Source: Microcoleaceae cyanobacterium MO_207.B10
GTDB lineage: Bacteria; Cyanobacteriota; Cyanobacteriia; Cyanobacteriales; Microcoleaceae
DNA length: 37,196 nt
Reading direction: 5' to 3'
NCBI GenBank assembly: GCA_030064835.1
Contig: JASJEE010000060.1
Span: 1-37,196, forward strand
Below are positions 9,352 to 17,871 of the stretch, piece after piece. The notes beneath the pieces were generated by a model that ran no database searches, was not told where the DNA came from, and saw only the letters and a list, made by a program, of their open reading frames with translations. Position numbers and translations under genes: made by a program. Numbering within the stretch: position 1 is the stretch's first letter; each line of letters begins with the position of its first letter.

Positions 9352-9918
9352 TTAAGAGGAAGTTGCACAAGAAGCAGGGGTTTCCCAATCTGGATAATCA
9401 GGTTGTTCTAAAATCCCTGAATCCTCTTCATCTTGGACAATAGCACTATCTATATGATGATTAATTTTTTGATTTTGCAGATGATCCAGAGTATCTACAA
9501 AATCCCGAATACCTTGAAATTTACGATAAACAGAGGCGAAGCGAATATAGGCAACTTCACTAATGTCAACCAGTTTATTGAGAACCATTTCACCAATTTC
9601 AGCACTGGTAACTTCTCTGAGCGATCGCCCTTGTAATTCAGCTTCAATTTCATCAACAAGAATTTCAAGCTGAGTAGCAGAAACAGCTGTTTTTTCAAAG
9701 GAACGAACAATACCTCGGAGTAATTTTGATTTATCAAAAGACTCCCGTTTACAGTCTCTTTTAACTACAGTAATCGGTACAAATTCAATTCTTTCATAAG
9801 TCGTGAAACGATGCTGGCAACTCAGGCATTCTCGCCGTCGCCGAATGCTCTTACCAGATTCTGCTGAACGCGACTCTAGAACACGACTATTTTCGTGCTG
9901 GCAAAGTGGACACCGCAT
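9352..9918 (-). CDS. nrdR: Transcriptional repressor NrdR
   Basis: This is a zinc-ribbon/ATP-cone regulator that senses (d)ATP and represses ribonucleotide reductase genes by binding NrdR boxes. The N-terminal zinc ribbon has Cys3, Cys6, Cys31 and Cys34 (CPLC…CLSC), then [10 protein letters not shown]. The ATP-cone follows from ~residue 50 ([20 protein letters not shown]) through [14 protein letters not shown]. At 188 residues it is longer than the ~150-residue norm because of an acidic, poorly conserved C-terminal tail of about 40 residues. The position downstream of psbB-psbT on the same strand is shared with other cyanobacteria as far as I recall. ATG start at 9918. Confidence 0.95.
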   Translation of the reverse strand: MRCPLCQHENSRVLESRSAESGKSIRRRRECLSCQHRFTTYERIEFVPITVVKRDCKRESFDKSKLLRGIVRSFEKTAVSATQLEILVDEIEAELQGRSLREVTSAEIGEMVLNKLVDISEVAYIRFASVYRKFQGIRDFVDTLDHLQNQKINHHIDSAIVQDEEDSGILEQPDYPDWETPASCATSS

Positions 9919-10000
9919 ACTAAAATTTATAAGACCTCAATAGTTGGCCCGAATGAGCTAATCGTCATTTAATCTAATTTTTAAGATAACGTGAATGAGT

Positions 10001-10019
10001 GCTGGGTTATCAACCCAGC
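10001..10019. terminator. Hairpin downstream of psbT
   Basis: A perfect 7-bp GC-rich stem GCTGGGT / ACCCAGC with a 5-nt loop lies 47 bp past the psbT stop. It has no T run on the minus strand, so it may be an RNA-stabilising or attenuating hairpin rather than a classic terminator. Confidence 0.45.
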
Positions 10020-10065
10020 CCCCATCAAAAAGCAATTTCTTTGATAAGAAACCGATCAAAACTAA

Positions 10066-10161
10066 TTACTTACCAATTCTAGGTGGATCGCGGAAGGCGA
10101 TCGCAAAAAATAACACGCCAAGGGCCAAAGCCAATACTAATATATAAGCTGCACTTTCCAT
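10066..10161 (-). CDS. psbT: Photosystem II protein PsbT
   Basis: This is a 31-residue single-span thylakoid membrane subunit at the photosystem II dimer interface, next to D1 and CP47. The product begins [16 protein letters not shown] and ends with [13 protein letters not shown], the diagnostic PsbT tail (FAIAFR-PPRI). The single hydrophobic segment covers residues ~4-23. It follows psbB by about 150 bp on the same strand, the standard psbB-psbT order. Confidence 0.96.
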   Translation of the reverse strand: MESAAYILVLALALGVLFFAIAFRDPPRIGK

Positions 10162-10215
10162 GTGGTAACTTCCTGAAGATCGATTTCTATATTAGTTTAC
10201 CAACTAATAGCAAAT

Positions 10216-10269
10216 AAAAGTCCAACAAAAATACTTTGTAATTTTGATCAAAGTATTTGTTGGACTTTT
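10216..10269. terminator. Strong hairpin between psbB and psbT
   Basis: A long inverted repeat, AAAAGTCCAACA…ATACTTTG / CAAAGTAT…GTTGGACTTTT, has about 21 paired positions, two unpaired A and a ~10-nt loop. A-runs and T-runs at its outer edges let it work as a bidirectional intrinsic terminator. On the minus strand it lies 40 bp past the psbB stop and before psbT, so it could terminate psbB transcripts or set the psbB:psbT ratio by partial read-through. Confidence 0.8.
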
Positions 10270-10308
10270 ACTAATTAATTAGGAAATAAGGATAAGAACG
10301 AGTTGGAC

Positions 10309-11835
10309 TTATACTTCCTTCCTACGGGTACTCAAGTCACCCAACTTCTGGAATAAACCAAACTCTACTTGTTCTTCTAGGTCTGGGTCTACACCTGCAA
10401 ACACATCTCGGAAGAGAGTCCGACATCCGTGCCAAATATGACCAAAGAAGAATAACAGAGCAAAGCAAGCATGACCATAAGTAAACCAACCACGAGTGCT
10501 AGTCCGGAATACACCGTCAGAACCCAAGGTTTCTTGGTCAAATTCAAAAGGTTCACCTAATTGAGCTTTACGAGCAAACTTTTTCACCTCTGCTGGGTTA
10601 GTCAAAGTTTGTCCATCGAATTCACCGCCCAAGATACTAACTGTTACACCTTGTTGCTCAAAACTATATTTTGATTCCGCACGACGGAAAGGAATATCAG
10701 CCTTAATCTCACCTTCTGCATTAGTCAAAACAACAGGGAAAGTTTCAAAGAAGTTTGGCAGGCGACGCACAAACAACTCTTCACCATCCTTATCCTGGAA
10801 CACAGGATGACCAAGCCAACCTTGAGCTAGACCATCTCCATTGTTCATTGGACCTACACGGAACAGACCACCTTTAGCGGGACTATTACCAACGTAGTCA
10901 TAGAATGCCAATTTTTCGGGAATAGTTGACCAAGCTTCCGAAGCTGTTTTACCTGCAGCTAACTCAGTTTGAACACGACGCTGAATTTCTTGCTGGAAGT
11001 AACCATTGTCCCATTGATAACGAGTAGGGCCAAACAATTCAATTGGAGTAGCAGCGCTACCATACCACATTGTTCCAGCAACAACAAAAGCTGCAAAGAA
11101 AACTGCTGCAATACTGCTGGAGAGAACTGTTTCGATATTACCCATCCGCAGGGCTCTGTACAGACGTTCTGGAGGTCTTACTGATAAGTGGAACAAACCA
11201 GCAATAATCCCGACAATTCCGGCTGCAATATGGTGAGCCACTATGCCCCCTGGATTAAATGGGTTAAATCCTTCTGGTCCCCAGGCTGGTGCTACTGGCT
11301 GGACAGAACCTGTTAATCCATAGGGATCTGATACCCACATTCCCGGACCAAATACTCCGGTTAGGTGGAATGCACCGAAGCCGAAACAGAGTAAACCAGA
11401 TAAGAATAAGTGAATACCAAACATTTTTGGCAAGTCTAAAGCTGGTTCGCCGGTACGTTGGTCAACGAATAGCTCTAAGTCCCAAAATACCCAGTGCCAT
11501 ACAGCAGCAAGGAAAAGCAGACCAGAGAGAACAATATGAGCTGCTGCCACACCTTCAAAAGACCAGAAACCAGGGTTGGAAGCTACTTCTCCAGTAACAC
11601 TCCAGCCTCTCCAAGATTCTGTCACACCTAGACGGGCCATGAATGGCATGACGAACATTCCCTGACGCCACATTGGGTTCAGGACTGGATCGCTAGGATC
11701 GAAAATTGCTAGTTCATATAGGGCCATTGAGCCAGCCCAACCTGCTACTAAAGCAGTGTGCATTAAATGCACTGAGATGAGTCGTCCTGGGTCATTCAGA
11801 ACAACTGTATGTACACGATACCAAGGTAGTCCCAT
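10309..11835 (-). CDS. psbB: Photosystem II CP47 chlorophyll-binding core antenna protein
   Basis: CP47 is the inner antenna of photosystem II in the thylakoid membrane; it binds chlorophyll a and beta-carotene and passes excitation to the reaction centre. The N-terminus [19 protein letters not shown] is the canonical CP47 start. Six membrane spans carry the expected His ligands (for example [50 protein letters not shown]). The large lumenal loop lies between spans five and six (residues ~255-450), and the last span [17 protein letters not shown] is followed by the stromal tail. At 508 residues it is full length. AGGAGG lies 9-14 bases before the ATG. Confidence 0.99.
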   Translation of the reverse strand: MGLPWYRVHTVVLNDPGRLISVHLMHTALVAGWAGSMALYELAIFDPSDPVLNPMWRQGMFVMPFMARLGVTESWRGWSVTGEVASNPGFWSFEGVAAAHIVLSGLLFLAAVWHWVFWDLELFVDQRTGEPALDLPKMFGIHLFLSGLLCFGFGAFHLTGVFGPGMWVSDPYGLTGSVQPVAPAWGPEGFNPFNPGGIVAHHIAAGIVGIIAGLFHLSVRPPERLYRALRMGNIETVLSSSIAAVFFAAFVVAGTMWYGSAATPIELFGPTRYQWDNGYFQQEIQRRVQTELAAGKTASEAWSTIPEKLAFYDYVGNSPAKGGLFRVGPMNNGDGLAQGWLGHPVFQDKDGEELFVRRLPNFFETFPVVLTNAEGEIKADIPFRRAESKYSFEQQGVTVSILGGEFDGQTLTNPAEVKKFARKAQLGEPFEFDQETLGSDGVFRTSTRGWFTYGHACFALLFFFGHIWHGCRTLFRDVFAGVDPDLEEQVEFGLFQKLGDLSTRRKEV

Positions 11836-12108
11836 TGACTACGCTCCTCCTACAAGTGATGTCTATTTTGAAAGCTTGTTTCTTTTGTTTGTTATGCCAA
11901 TATTAGAAATTGTCCTATATTATTTGTCTGATCGCAAAGATTCTTACGGACATAATGGCCAATCTCACAAAGTCAAGGCATCAAAGATTAAAACTGTTTC
12001 AAGAATTGTATAGAGTTTTTAAGTTAATAGCAAGTTATATGTATTCCTTTAATAAGGGCGATCTCTGGGGAAGATAAAGATTTTCTGAATAATGAGTCTT
12101 TTTTTCTG

Positions 12109-12435
12109 CTAGGACTGACTATTATTTGTTTGGCAAATAGCTGAGGTAGTACAAAGATGTTGTAATACCTGTTCGGCATTGATTAACCGAGTCAACATTA
12201 CATGGCCAATACTTTGACTAGAAGCAGATTGTTGGGCCTGACCAGTAGGGTAGACCTCTAACATTAATACTGCTTCTTCGACTTGATGAAGCCACATTCT
12301 TTCATTTTTGTCCCAAAGGCAAAGATCCATTTTTTGAATATCAGGTGGACGTCTCCAAGCTGTTTCGCTCCAGATACCACCTACAGTCCAAACCCGGCCT
12401 ACTGCCCATCCATCTGATAAAAAGAAGTATTTCAC
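12109..12435 (-). CDS. Conserved hypothetical protein, upstream of psbB
   Basis: This 108-residue soluble-looking protein is rich in Trp (WAVGRVWTVGGIW, then SETAWRRPPD) with a polar Gln/Ser tail. I do not recognise a catalytic motif. It starts at GTG (12433-12435) with no clear ribosome-binding site, and the next downstream Met would be far inside, so GTG is kept. It is on the same strand as psbB, separated by ~270 bp that must hold the psbB promoter. It looks like a real protein because of its balanced composition and its rich Trp and acidic residues, but no function can be assigned. Confidence 0.6.
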   Translation of the reverse strand: MKYFFLSDGWAVGRVWTVGGIWSETAWRRPPDIQKMDLCLWDKNERMWLHQVEEAVLMLEVYPTGQAQQSASSQSIGHVMLTRLINAEQVLQHLCTTSAICQTNNSQS

Positions 12436-12856
12436 ACACTTTGTCCAGATTAATTTATTCAGAACTTTATATTAGGATAACTTTCTTAATTTTATGATTT
12501 CGTCTACCTATACTCAACATTTCAATTTTTTTCCCAAACCCAAATCATAAATGCACTTGTTTCAGCTTCAAAATCAGAGTAATCGTAATTCTTATACAAA
12601 CTAATTACAGAAAAACCTTGAGCTTGTAACAACTCTTGAAAGGTTGATTTTTCATGTATAAAAAACTGAAGTTCGAGGAAAATTTTATCCTGGATTACTT
12701 GATTCTTGTCGTAGATTTCATAAAACTGAGTTCCTGTAACAATATTATTTTTATAATTATACTTTTCAATACTCCAGATAAATATAATTTATTCATTTTT
12801 GGTAAGTTGGTATTTTCCCCTAAAAGAGAGGTAATTATTAATCGAATTTAATCTAA

Positions 12857-13072
12857 GAGATTGTTTATAAAGGAAATATAAAAAGGGAATAGGGAATAGG
12901 GAATAGGGAATAGGTCCGAAGAAATACTCGAGAAATATTTGTCGCTATTAAATCTAGGAATATATGTACTGAATACTTCTCTATCTACCTGATTTCAATC
13001 CCTTTAAGTATTACCGCTTTTAGATTTTAGTCACTTGTATGCTCTCTTAATAATTATTTGACAAACAGTCTC
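12857..13072. mobile_element. MITE-like family E, copy 1, inside the methyltransferase
   Basis: The terminal inverted repeats are GAGATTGTTTATAAA at the left and TTTGACAAACAGTCTC at the right. Flanking TAA on each side fits a 3-bp target duplication. A partial relative lies at 26142-26260 (shared AAGGAAATATAAAAA and AAATCTAGGAATATAT). The left half carries four GGG runs at exact 7-nt spacing (12885-12908, GGGAATA units). No transposase is encoded. Confidence 0.82.
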
Positions 13073-13429
13073 TAATTGGGGGATTATGAAGGGTACAAAT
13101 AAATTTTCTGGTTTCAGAAATACAATTCCAGATTTTCTTCAATGCTTGGTTTTGTGATTCTGAATTTATAATTTCCGAAAAAGAGTTAAAGGGTAAAATA
13201 ATTAGGTCAAAATATTCTGACAGTGATAGCTGACAGACATCTATTTTATAGACTTTTGCCGAAAGTTGTTTTTACTGAATTTTCTGACGAAGAATTTCTA
13301 GCATTTGAGGGGAATTATCCACACAAGTTAATGGTATGCCTGCTTCTAAAAGTGGGATTGATAAACGACCTGTGCCGGAGATTAATTCGAGGACGTTTTT
13401 ACAGTTTTTCGCTTCATTTAAAAAGAAGG

Positions 13430-13592
13430 GTATAGCGTTTCTCAAATTGGTGAGATACAGTTTTAGATCCCCCCTAACCCCCCTTGATAAGGGGGGAACC
13501 GCTTAAAAAGGGGAGGCAACAAAAAGTCCCCCTTTTTCAGGGGGATTTAGGAGGATCGTAAATGTACCTCATCTTTATGAGAAATGCTATAC
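13430..13592. mobile_element. MITE-like family F inside the methyltransferase
   Basis: This 163-bp element has long imperfect inverted ends: GTATAGCGTTTCTCA at the left, and GTATAGCATTTCTCA read from the right on the other strand. The ends continue into a second inverted block, GATCCCCCCTAACCCCCC against GATCCTCCTAAATCCCCC. The centre contains further CCCCCTT/AAGGGG hairpins. It sits between codon 22 and the DIPFF segment of the methyltransferase. It has no ORF. Confidence 0.8.
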
Positions 13593-13719
13593 ATCTAAAT
13601 TTGTCTGAACGTAACTATCGTATAAATGAGCTATTTTTTCATACTTTCTTGCGGGCATATATTATTCCTTGAGTTTTAAAGGATGGGGTAGGTTTGCTAT
13701 AGCTTGATATATCAATTAA

Positions 13720-14232
13720 TTATTCCCAAAGTTCAGGAAATAATTCCGCTTCTTGAGTTACTTCGGTTGATAAATTATCTTTTGATATATCCTCTGATTC
13801 TAAACTGTCAGATTCACTGACTTGTTTGTCTTTCTGTTGAGATGTGTTGGTTTGAGGAGATTTTTTCCTCTGACGAATATTTTCTAGTTCCTTGGGGTGT
13901 TTCCACTCACTGCTAGGATTAAGGCGATAGGTATTGGTGCGCTGAGGAGGAGATTTTTCCTTTCCCAAAATACCTGCTTCACACAGCACCTTAAGAACTT
14001 CCAAAACCATCCTTTGGCTCATACCACAAGACTCAGCCATTTTTTTCTGGCTTGCGTAACACCCCTGCTTTGTTCCCTCTCTACGGGATACATGAGCCAG
14101 TATTCTGAACTCATAAAGATTTAGGCCATATTCATCTACTGCGCGACTGATAAATATTGGCTTTTTGTCATCTGCGTGAGGTTTCCAGTTTTCGTTGGGC
14201 TTTGGATTTCTGGCTTTGACATTTTTGGGCAT
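13720..14232 (-). CDS. Helix-turn-helix protein (HTH_36-like, replication/plasmid-type)
   Basis: This 170-residue protein has a central winged-helix/HTH segment (residues ~35-105: LYEFRILAHVSRREG, QKKMAESCGMSQRMVLEVLKVL, YRLNPSSEW). The N-terminus is basic and the C-terminus is a Ser/Glu/Gln-rich disordered tail. The pattern resembles HTH domains of cyanobacterial plasmid or phage replication-associated proteins (Pfam HTH_36), from memory. Only a DNA-binding role is supported. A divergent gene at 14736 has the C-terminal-domain style of similar proteins (see that entry). ATG 14232 is the only good start. Confidence 0.72.
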   Translation of the reverse strand: MPKNVKARNPKPNENWKPHADDKKPIFISRAVDEYGLNLYEFRILAHVSRREGTKQGCYASQKKMAESCGMSQRMVLEVLKVLCEAGILGKEKSPPQRTNTYRLNPSSEWKHPKELENIRQRKKSPQTNTSQQKDKQVSESDSLESEDISKDNLSTEVTQEAELFPELWE

Positions 14233-14735
14233 AACACGATCACTGATTAATTTAAAAGTAGTTTTTTGTCAACCAAATGTTTGTCTAATAGTTTTGTAAA
14301 TTTTTATGAAGATTTGCCTCACGACTTATTTGTGCATCTCGAAGACATACTATTGACAGCAAATTTCATTTTTGAAAATTACATTTCTATTGGCACAAAT
14401 CCTTGTAAAACAATAATTTTAGGATGTAGTCCTGTAACTCGTTTACTGGCAAAATGTTGCGTTAAGTAAATCTCATACTTGATGTGCATCCCGGAAACAC
14501 ATACGCACAAGAACATATACACAATACGCACCCTAAAACATAGTCTAACGGATAAAAACTTTGCTGTGCAAGGAATCTAGATTTGAAAAAATGTCTTATA
14601 TTTGAGTAGGTTCCGAATTTTTTTAAACCCTATGATCGTAGTAGACCAATAAATGGCTAACTACTAAAGAAAAAAAATCCCAACTCGACCAGTATGGGCG
14701 AATCGGGAAGCTCAAAAATTAACGTTATTTACATT
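14233..14735. other. Divergent intergenic region
   Basis: A ~500-bp AT-rich region separates the HTH gene and the divergent gene at 14736, so it must hold both promoters. A 67-codon plus-strand frame (14266-14469) is Cys-rich, has no ribosome-binding site and overlaps the HTH gene promoter; I do not regard it as a gene. I see no clear operator. Confidence 0.5.
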
Positions 14736-15107
14736 ATGGAATTAAATAGACCAAATCCTCAAACTTTAGGGGACAAAATCCGAGCGGCAAAAGAATTTGC
14801 TGATTCTTATGGGCCAGAATTGCTAGACCGTCTGCTTCGAGTTGTGGAAAATGACCACAAGATGCCAGACACTTCACAAACGCCTGTAAATCTCCAGACA
14901 AATGACATTTTGCAAGAAGTGGAAAAGGCAGGATTCACACTTAACTCCTGGCTAAAGCAATTGATTTTAAACACCAATGCTCAAGTAGTGCGAGATGCTA
15001 TGGCAGTCGTTGCAGTATATCGTCGTCGGAGAATGACACTACGCAACCCGGAAGGAATGCTGGTCGAAGCTATCCGAAATCATTGGAGACCTAATATTTC
15101 GGCGTAA
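14736..15107 (+). CDS. Unknown small protein with basic NPEG…AIRNHWRP tail
   Basis: This is a 123-residue cytosolic protein. An N-terminal helical part (KIRAAKEFADSYGPELLDRLLRV) leads through a variable linker to a conserved-looking C-terminal block: GFTLNSWLKQL, then VVRDAMAVVAVYRRRR, then LRNPEGMLVEAIRNHWRPN. The NPxGxLxxAIxxxWxP ending resembles the C-terminal end of cyanobacterial replication-associated HTH proteins. It may therefore work with the divergent HTH protein; that is inference. An in-frame upstream ATG at 14694 would add 14 residues, but neither start has a clear ribosome-binding site and MELNRPNPQ looks the more natural start. Confidence 0.65.
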   Translation: MELNRPNPQTLGDKIRAAKEFADSYGPELLDRLLRVVENDHKMPDTSQTPVNLQTNDILQEVEKAGFTLNSWLKQLILNTNAQVVRDAMAVVAVYRRRRMTLRNPEGMLVEAIRNHWRPNISA

Positions 15108-15284
15108 AAAATATCCGTTTATTTCCCGAAATAATTAAACAATTAAATAATTAGATAATTAGATAATTCAGGTTTAAAGCCTCCCCTTTCAAGGGGAAAA
15201 AAATAAATCTTTTCCGAAGAAGTGTCAATCCTCTCCCTTTTAGGGAGAGGTAATTATCAATTATCAATTATCAATTAATGAACA

Positions 15285-15315
15285 AACCTTGCTGACACAA
15301 ACCAGCAAGGTTTTT
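15285..15315 (+). terminator. Rho-independent terminator
   Basis: A perfect 10-bp stem AACCTTGCTG / CAGCAAGGTT has an 8-nt loop followed by TTT, giving a five-T run overall. It ends the transcript from 14736 and lies just 15 bp before the next start codon, so the small gene at 15330 must be either attenuated or transcribed from within. Confidence 0.8.
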
Positions 15316-15329
15316 ACTAAGAGGTCAAA

Positions 15330-15572
15330 ATGAATTTTAAAGATAGCTCAAACAAAATGCAGCAATTTCTAGACAGCCAAAAAATCTCAGAATTATTCAG
15401 CAGAATAGAATCCCTAGATGAAAAAGTTATCGCTCTACAAAATCGGTTAGTTAATGTTGAACATGATGTGGGGGTAACTAATAGTAACCTCAGAGATAAA
15501 GTGAAAGAATTAGAGTTTTTTCCACATCCCTATTCCGATGAAGGAGAAGCAAATTGTAACTTCAACATTTAG
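15330..15572 (+). CDS. Small coiled-coil protein of unknown function
   Basis: This 80-residue, highly charged protein has a heptad-like stretch at residues ~18-65 (ISELFSRIESLDEKVIALQN, then VEHDVGVTNSNLRDKVKELE), predicted to be a coiled coil. It has no signal peptide and no membrane segment. AAGAGG lies 7-12 bases before the ATG. It begins 15 bp after a strong terminator hairpin, which could act as a regulated attenuator in its leader. The ABC transporter gene follows ~130 bp downstream on the same strand. No homology recognised. Confidence 0.55.
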   Translation: MNFKDSSNKMQQFLDSQKISELFSRIESLDEKVIALQNRLVNVEHDVGVTNSNLRDKVKELEFFPHPYSDEGEANCNFNI

Positions 15573-15700
15573 GTTGTAGTCGCAAAATAAATAGTGCGAG
15601 CATCCTGATAGCCAATATTCATAAGAACACAATATTTACAAATATTGATTCTATTATAGAATAAAATCAGATAATTAAAAGTCGGACAAAAATCAAAATA

Positions 15701-17419
15701 ATGAAAAAAATCAACCTAAATTTTAGTGGATTCAAGCGTTTTTGGACAGTGGCAAAATCTTACTGGTGGGAGTCGGAAGAAAAATGGAAAGCTATTGGTT
15801 TATTGTTATTTATCATATTTTTATTAATCCTCAATACCCGCATGAATATTCTGCAAAATTCACAAAGAGGAGAATTTGTTTCTGCATTGGCAAATCAAGA
15901 TGCGGGCAGATTTTGGCAGGCTGTTATGATGTATCTTGGAGCTGTTTTAATATATATGCTCATTCAAGCTTTTAGTCACTATTTAGAAGATAAAGTTCGT
16001 TGGTTTTGGAGAGGTTGGCTAACGAATTTTTATCTACAAAAATACATGAAAAATCAAAAGTTTTATGAGCTAGGTTCTTGGACGGGAAAAATTGATAATC
16101 CGGATCAGCGTATTTCTGAAGATATTGAAAATTTTTGCCACATGGCTTTGATTTTATTTATGCACTTTAGCATGTCTTTTTTAAATATCTTTAGTTTTGG
16201 GATAGTTCTCTGGTCAATTTCTCATAAGCTGGTGATTGTACTAATTATATCCGCTTCTATGGGAACGTTAATAACAACAGTTGGATTTGGTAGCATTTTA
16301 ATTCCGATCAAAGCAGAGCAACTGAAAAGAGAAGCTAATTTCAGATTTGGTTTGGTACGGATTCGCGAAAATGCTGAATCTATAGCTTTTTACAAAGGTG
16401 CAATTCGTGAGTTGAATAATTTGAAGCAAATATTCAATAGAGTTTTAAGTAACTACAATAAAATTATTGCCTGGGAAAGAAACTTAGAGATTTTTAGCAA
16501 CGGATATCAGGCAATTACTTGGATATTACCTGCTCTAATTCTTGGTCCAAGAATTTTAGCTGGCGATACTGAGGTAGGAGTGTTTACAGAAGCGGGAGGA
16601 GCTTTTATCATTGTATTTAACTCTCTAATTGTTATGATCAGACAGTTTGAGCGATTAACTAATTTTGTAGCAGCGATCGAACGTTTGGAGAGTTTTGAAA
16701 AAGTTCTAGATGAACCACAAACATTGCCAACAGAGGAAACTCGAACAATTGAGGTTGTTGAAGATGCACGTTTACATCTGGAACATCTGACTTTGCAAAC
16801 TCCTAACTACCAACGAACTTTAGTTAAAGATGTATCTGTAGAGGTGAAACCAGGGGAAGGACTGCTCATTGCTGGAGCGAGTGGTGGTGGTAAAAGTTCA
16901 ATTTTACGAGCGATCGCCAGTTTGTGGAATTCAGGAAGTGGGAAAATTTACCGACCAAAATTAGAGGAAATTCTGTTTTTACCTCAAAACCCTTATTTGA
17001 TTTTTGGTTCCCTGCGGGATCAATTGCTATATCCACGGACTGACCTAAATATTTCTGATGCCGAAATTTATCGAGTGTTAGAAGAAGTTAACCTACCAGA
17101 CTTAGCTGAAAGATTTGGTGGTTTAGATGCAATTGAAGATTGGGAGCGTGTTTTTTCTATGGGAGAACAACAGCGGGTTGCTTTTGCGCGTTTGTTATTG
17201 ACTCAACCTCGTTATGCAATTTTAGATGAAGCGACGAGCGCTCTGGATGTGAAAAATGAACAAAATCTCTACAAACATTTGCAAAGTCTATCGACTACTT
17301 ATATTAGTGTGGGGCACCGCCCGACTTTGTTGCAATATCACCAACAAGTTTTAGAAGTGGTTGGGGATGAAACTTGGCGAGTAAGTGCTGCCCAAGATTA
17401 CAAATTTGGGCGTTGCTGA
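15701..17419 (+). CDS. ABC transporter, fused permease-ATPase (BacA/SbmA-like, ABCD type)
   Basis: This 572-residue half-transporter would work as a homodimer in the cytoplasmic membrane. The permease half (residues ~25-340) has about six spans and the subfamily hallmark NPDQRISEDI. The ATPase half has Walker A GASGGGKSS (~391-399), Q-loop LPQNPYLIF, signature FSMGEQQRVAFAR (~485), Walker B YAILDEATSALD and the switch His in SVGHRP. Relatives move peptides, cobalamin or fatty acyl groups; the substrate here is unknown. The last three codons (Gly-Arg-Cys) and the stop come from the end of an inserted MITE at 17408. A partial duplicate at 21547 ends instead LASG, so the native tail was a few residues different. 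Function is probably kept. Confidence 0.9.
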   Translation: MKKINLNFSGFKRFWTVAKSYWWESEEKWKAIGLLLFIIFLLILNTRMNILQNSQRGEFVSALANQDAGRFWQAVMMYLGAVLIYMLIQAFSHYLEDKVRWFWRGWLTNFYLQKYMKNQKFYELGSWTGKIDNPDQRISEDIENFCHMALILFMHFSMSFLNIFSFGIVLWSISHKLVIVLIISASMGTLITTVGFGSILIPIKAEQLKREANFRFGLVRIRENAESIAFYKGAIRELNNLKQIFNRVLSNYNKIIAWERNLEIFSNGYQAITWILPALILGPRILAGDTEVGVFTEAGGAFIIVFNSLIVMIRQFERLTNFVAAIERLESFEKVLDEPQTLPTEETRTIEVVEDARLHLEHLTLQTPNYQRTLVKDVSVEVKPGEGLLIAGASGGGKSSILRAIASLWNSGSGKIYRPKLEEILFLPQNPYLIFGSLRDQLLYPRTDLNISDAEIYRVLEEVNLPDLAERFGGLDAIEDWERVFSMGEQQRVAFARLLLTQPRYAILDEATSALDVKNEQNLYKHLQSLSTTYISVGHRPTLLQYHQQVLEVVGDETWRVSAAQDYKFGRC

Positions 17420-17619
17420 ATTAAGGTATGATTGAGGCTGACACGGGGACGCCCGGACGCGGAGACACGGGGATTATGCTCAAGCCTTGCGAGACAAAAT
17501 CATCTCAGAATTAGACGTTGCATAGAGTCCGGAATGATTTATAGTTTGGCACAAAAGAGAGACTAAAAGATAGGATTTACCTTTTTCTAAAAGATTCATC
17601 CCCTGATTCAGCAACGCCC
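17408..17619. mobile_element. MITE-like family C, copy 1, in the 3' end of the ABC gene
   Basis: The terminal inverted repeats are GGGCGTTGCTGAAT and ATTCAGCAACGCCC. Both sides are flanked by AATTT (17403-17407 and 17620-17624), a clean 5-bp target duplication. The partial ABC duplicate at 21547-21723 runs through the same site without the element, confirming the insertion point. Copies 2 and 3 (18752, 27055) share the ends, but their interiors differ from this one. Confidence 0.92.
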
Positions 17620-17710
17620 AATTTTTTAGCAACTGGTTAATTTATTGGTAGATCAGTTTTAGCGATCGCTTTTTAGGAAATTCTAGAAGTTAGTGGATGG
17701 CGGGGGCAGT

Positions 17711-17729
17711 AACAGGCAGGATGCCTGTT
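17711..17729. repeat. Small palindromic repeat
   Basis: AACAGGCA-GGA-TGCCTGTT is a perfect 8-bp stem with a 3-nt loop, followed by CCACCGCAC. It is the kind of short palindrome that is widely dispersed in cyanobacterial genomes. The rest of 17620-17871 has no gene. Confidence 0.6.
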
Positions 17730-17871
17730 CCACCGCACTTAATATTCATCCCAAAATTTCAGGAACGCCTAGTGGAGTGACACCGCTCAAATAGTGCATG
17801 AGGGAGTAGGGAAGTAGGGACGCTGTATGCAACGTTCCTACATATGCTAAATAGCAATCAGGAAAAAAGCC

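Larger units (their letters stand above)
12522..13658 (-). pseudogene. SAM-dependent methyltransferase, broken by two MITE insertions and two stops
   Basis: Removing two small elements (12854-13072, 219 bp, and 13434-13592, 159 bp) leaves one 253-codon frame from ATG 13658 (AAGGA upstream) to TGA 12522-12524. The restored protein is a class I methyltransferase. It has YEKIAHLYDSYV, then DIPFFLNEAKN, motif I VLELISGTGRLSIPLLEAG, the acidic loop CVDNSPQML, DLIILPFNSFSEI, and a C-terminal beta-strand region with GTQFYEIYD and FMIWVWEKN. Both deletions are multiples of three and no frameshift remains. Two TAA stops persist in frame at 13272-13274 and 12789-12791, so the gene is dead even without the elements. 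The substrate is unknown. Confidence 0.9.

Noticed and set aside
13223-13435. 70-codon plus-strand ORF
   Set aside because: It is antisense to the methyltransferase pseudogene, whose minus-strand frame has clear family motifs.
14266-14469. 67-codon plus-strand ORF
   Set aside because: No ribosome-binding site, no recognisable domain, and it overlaps the promoter region of the HTH gene.
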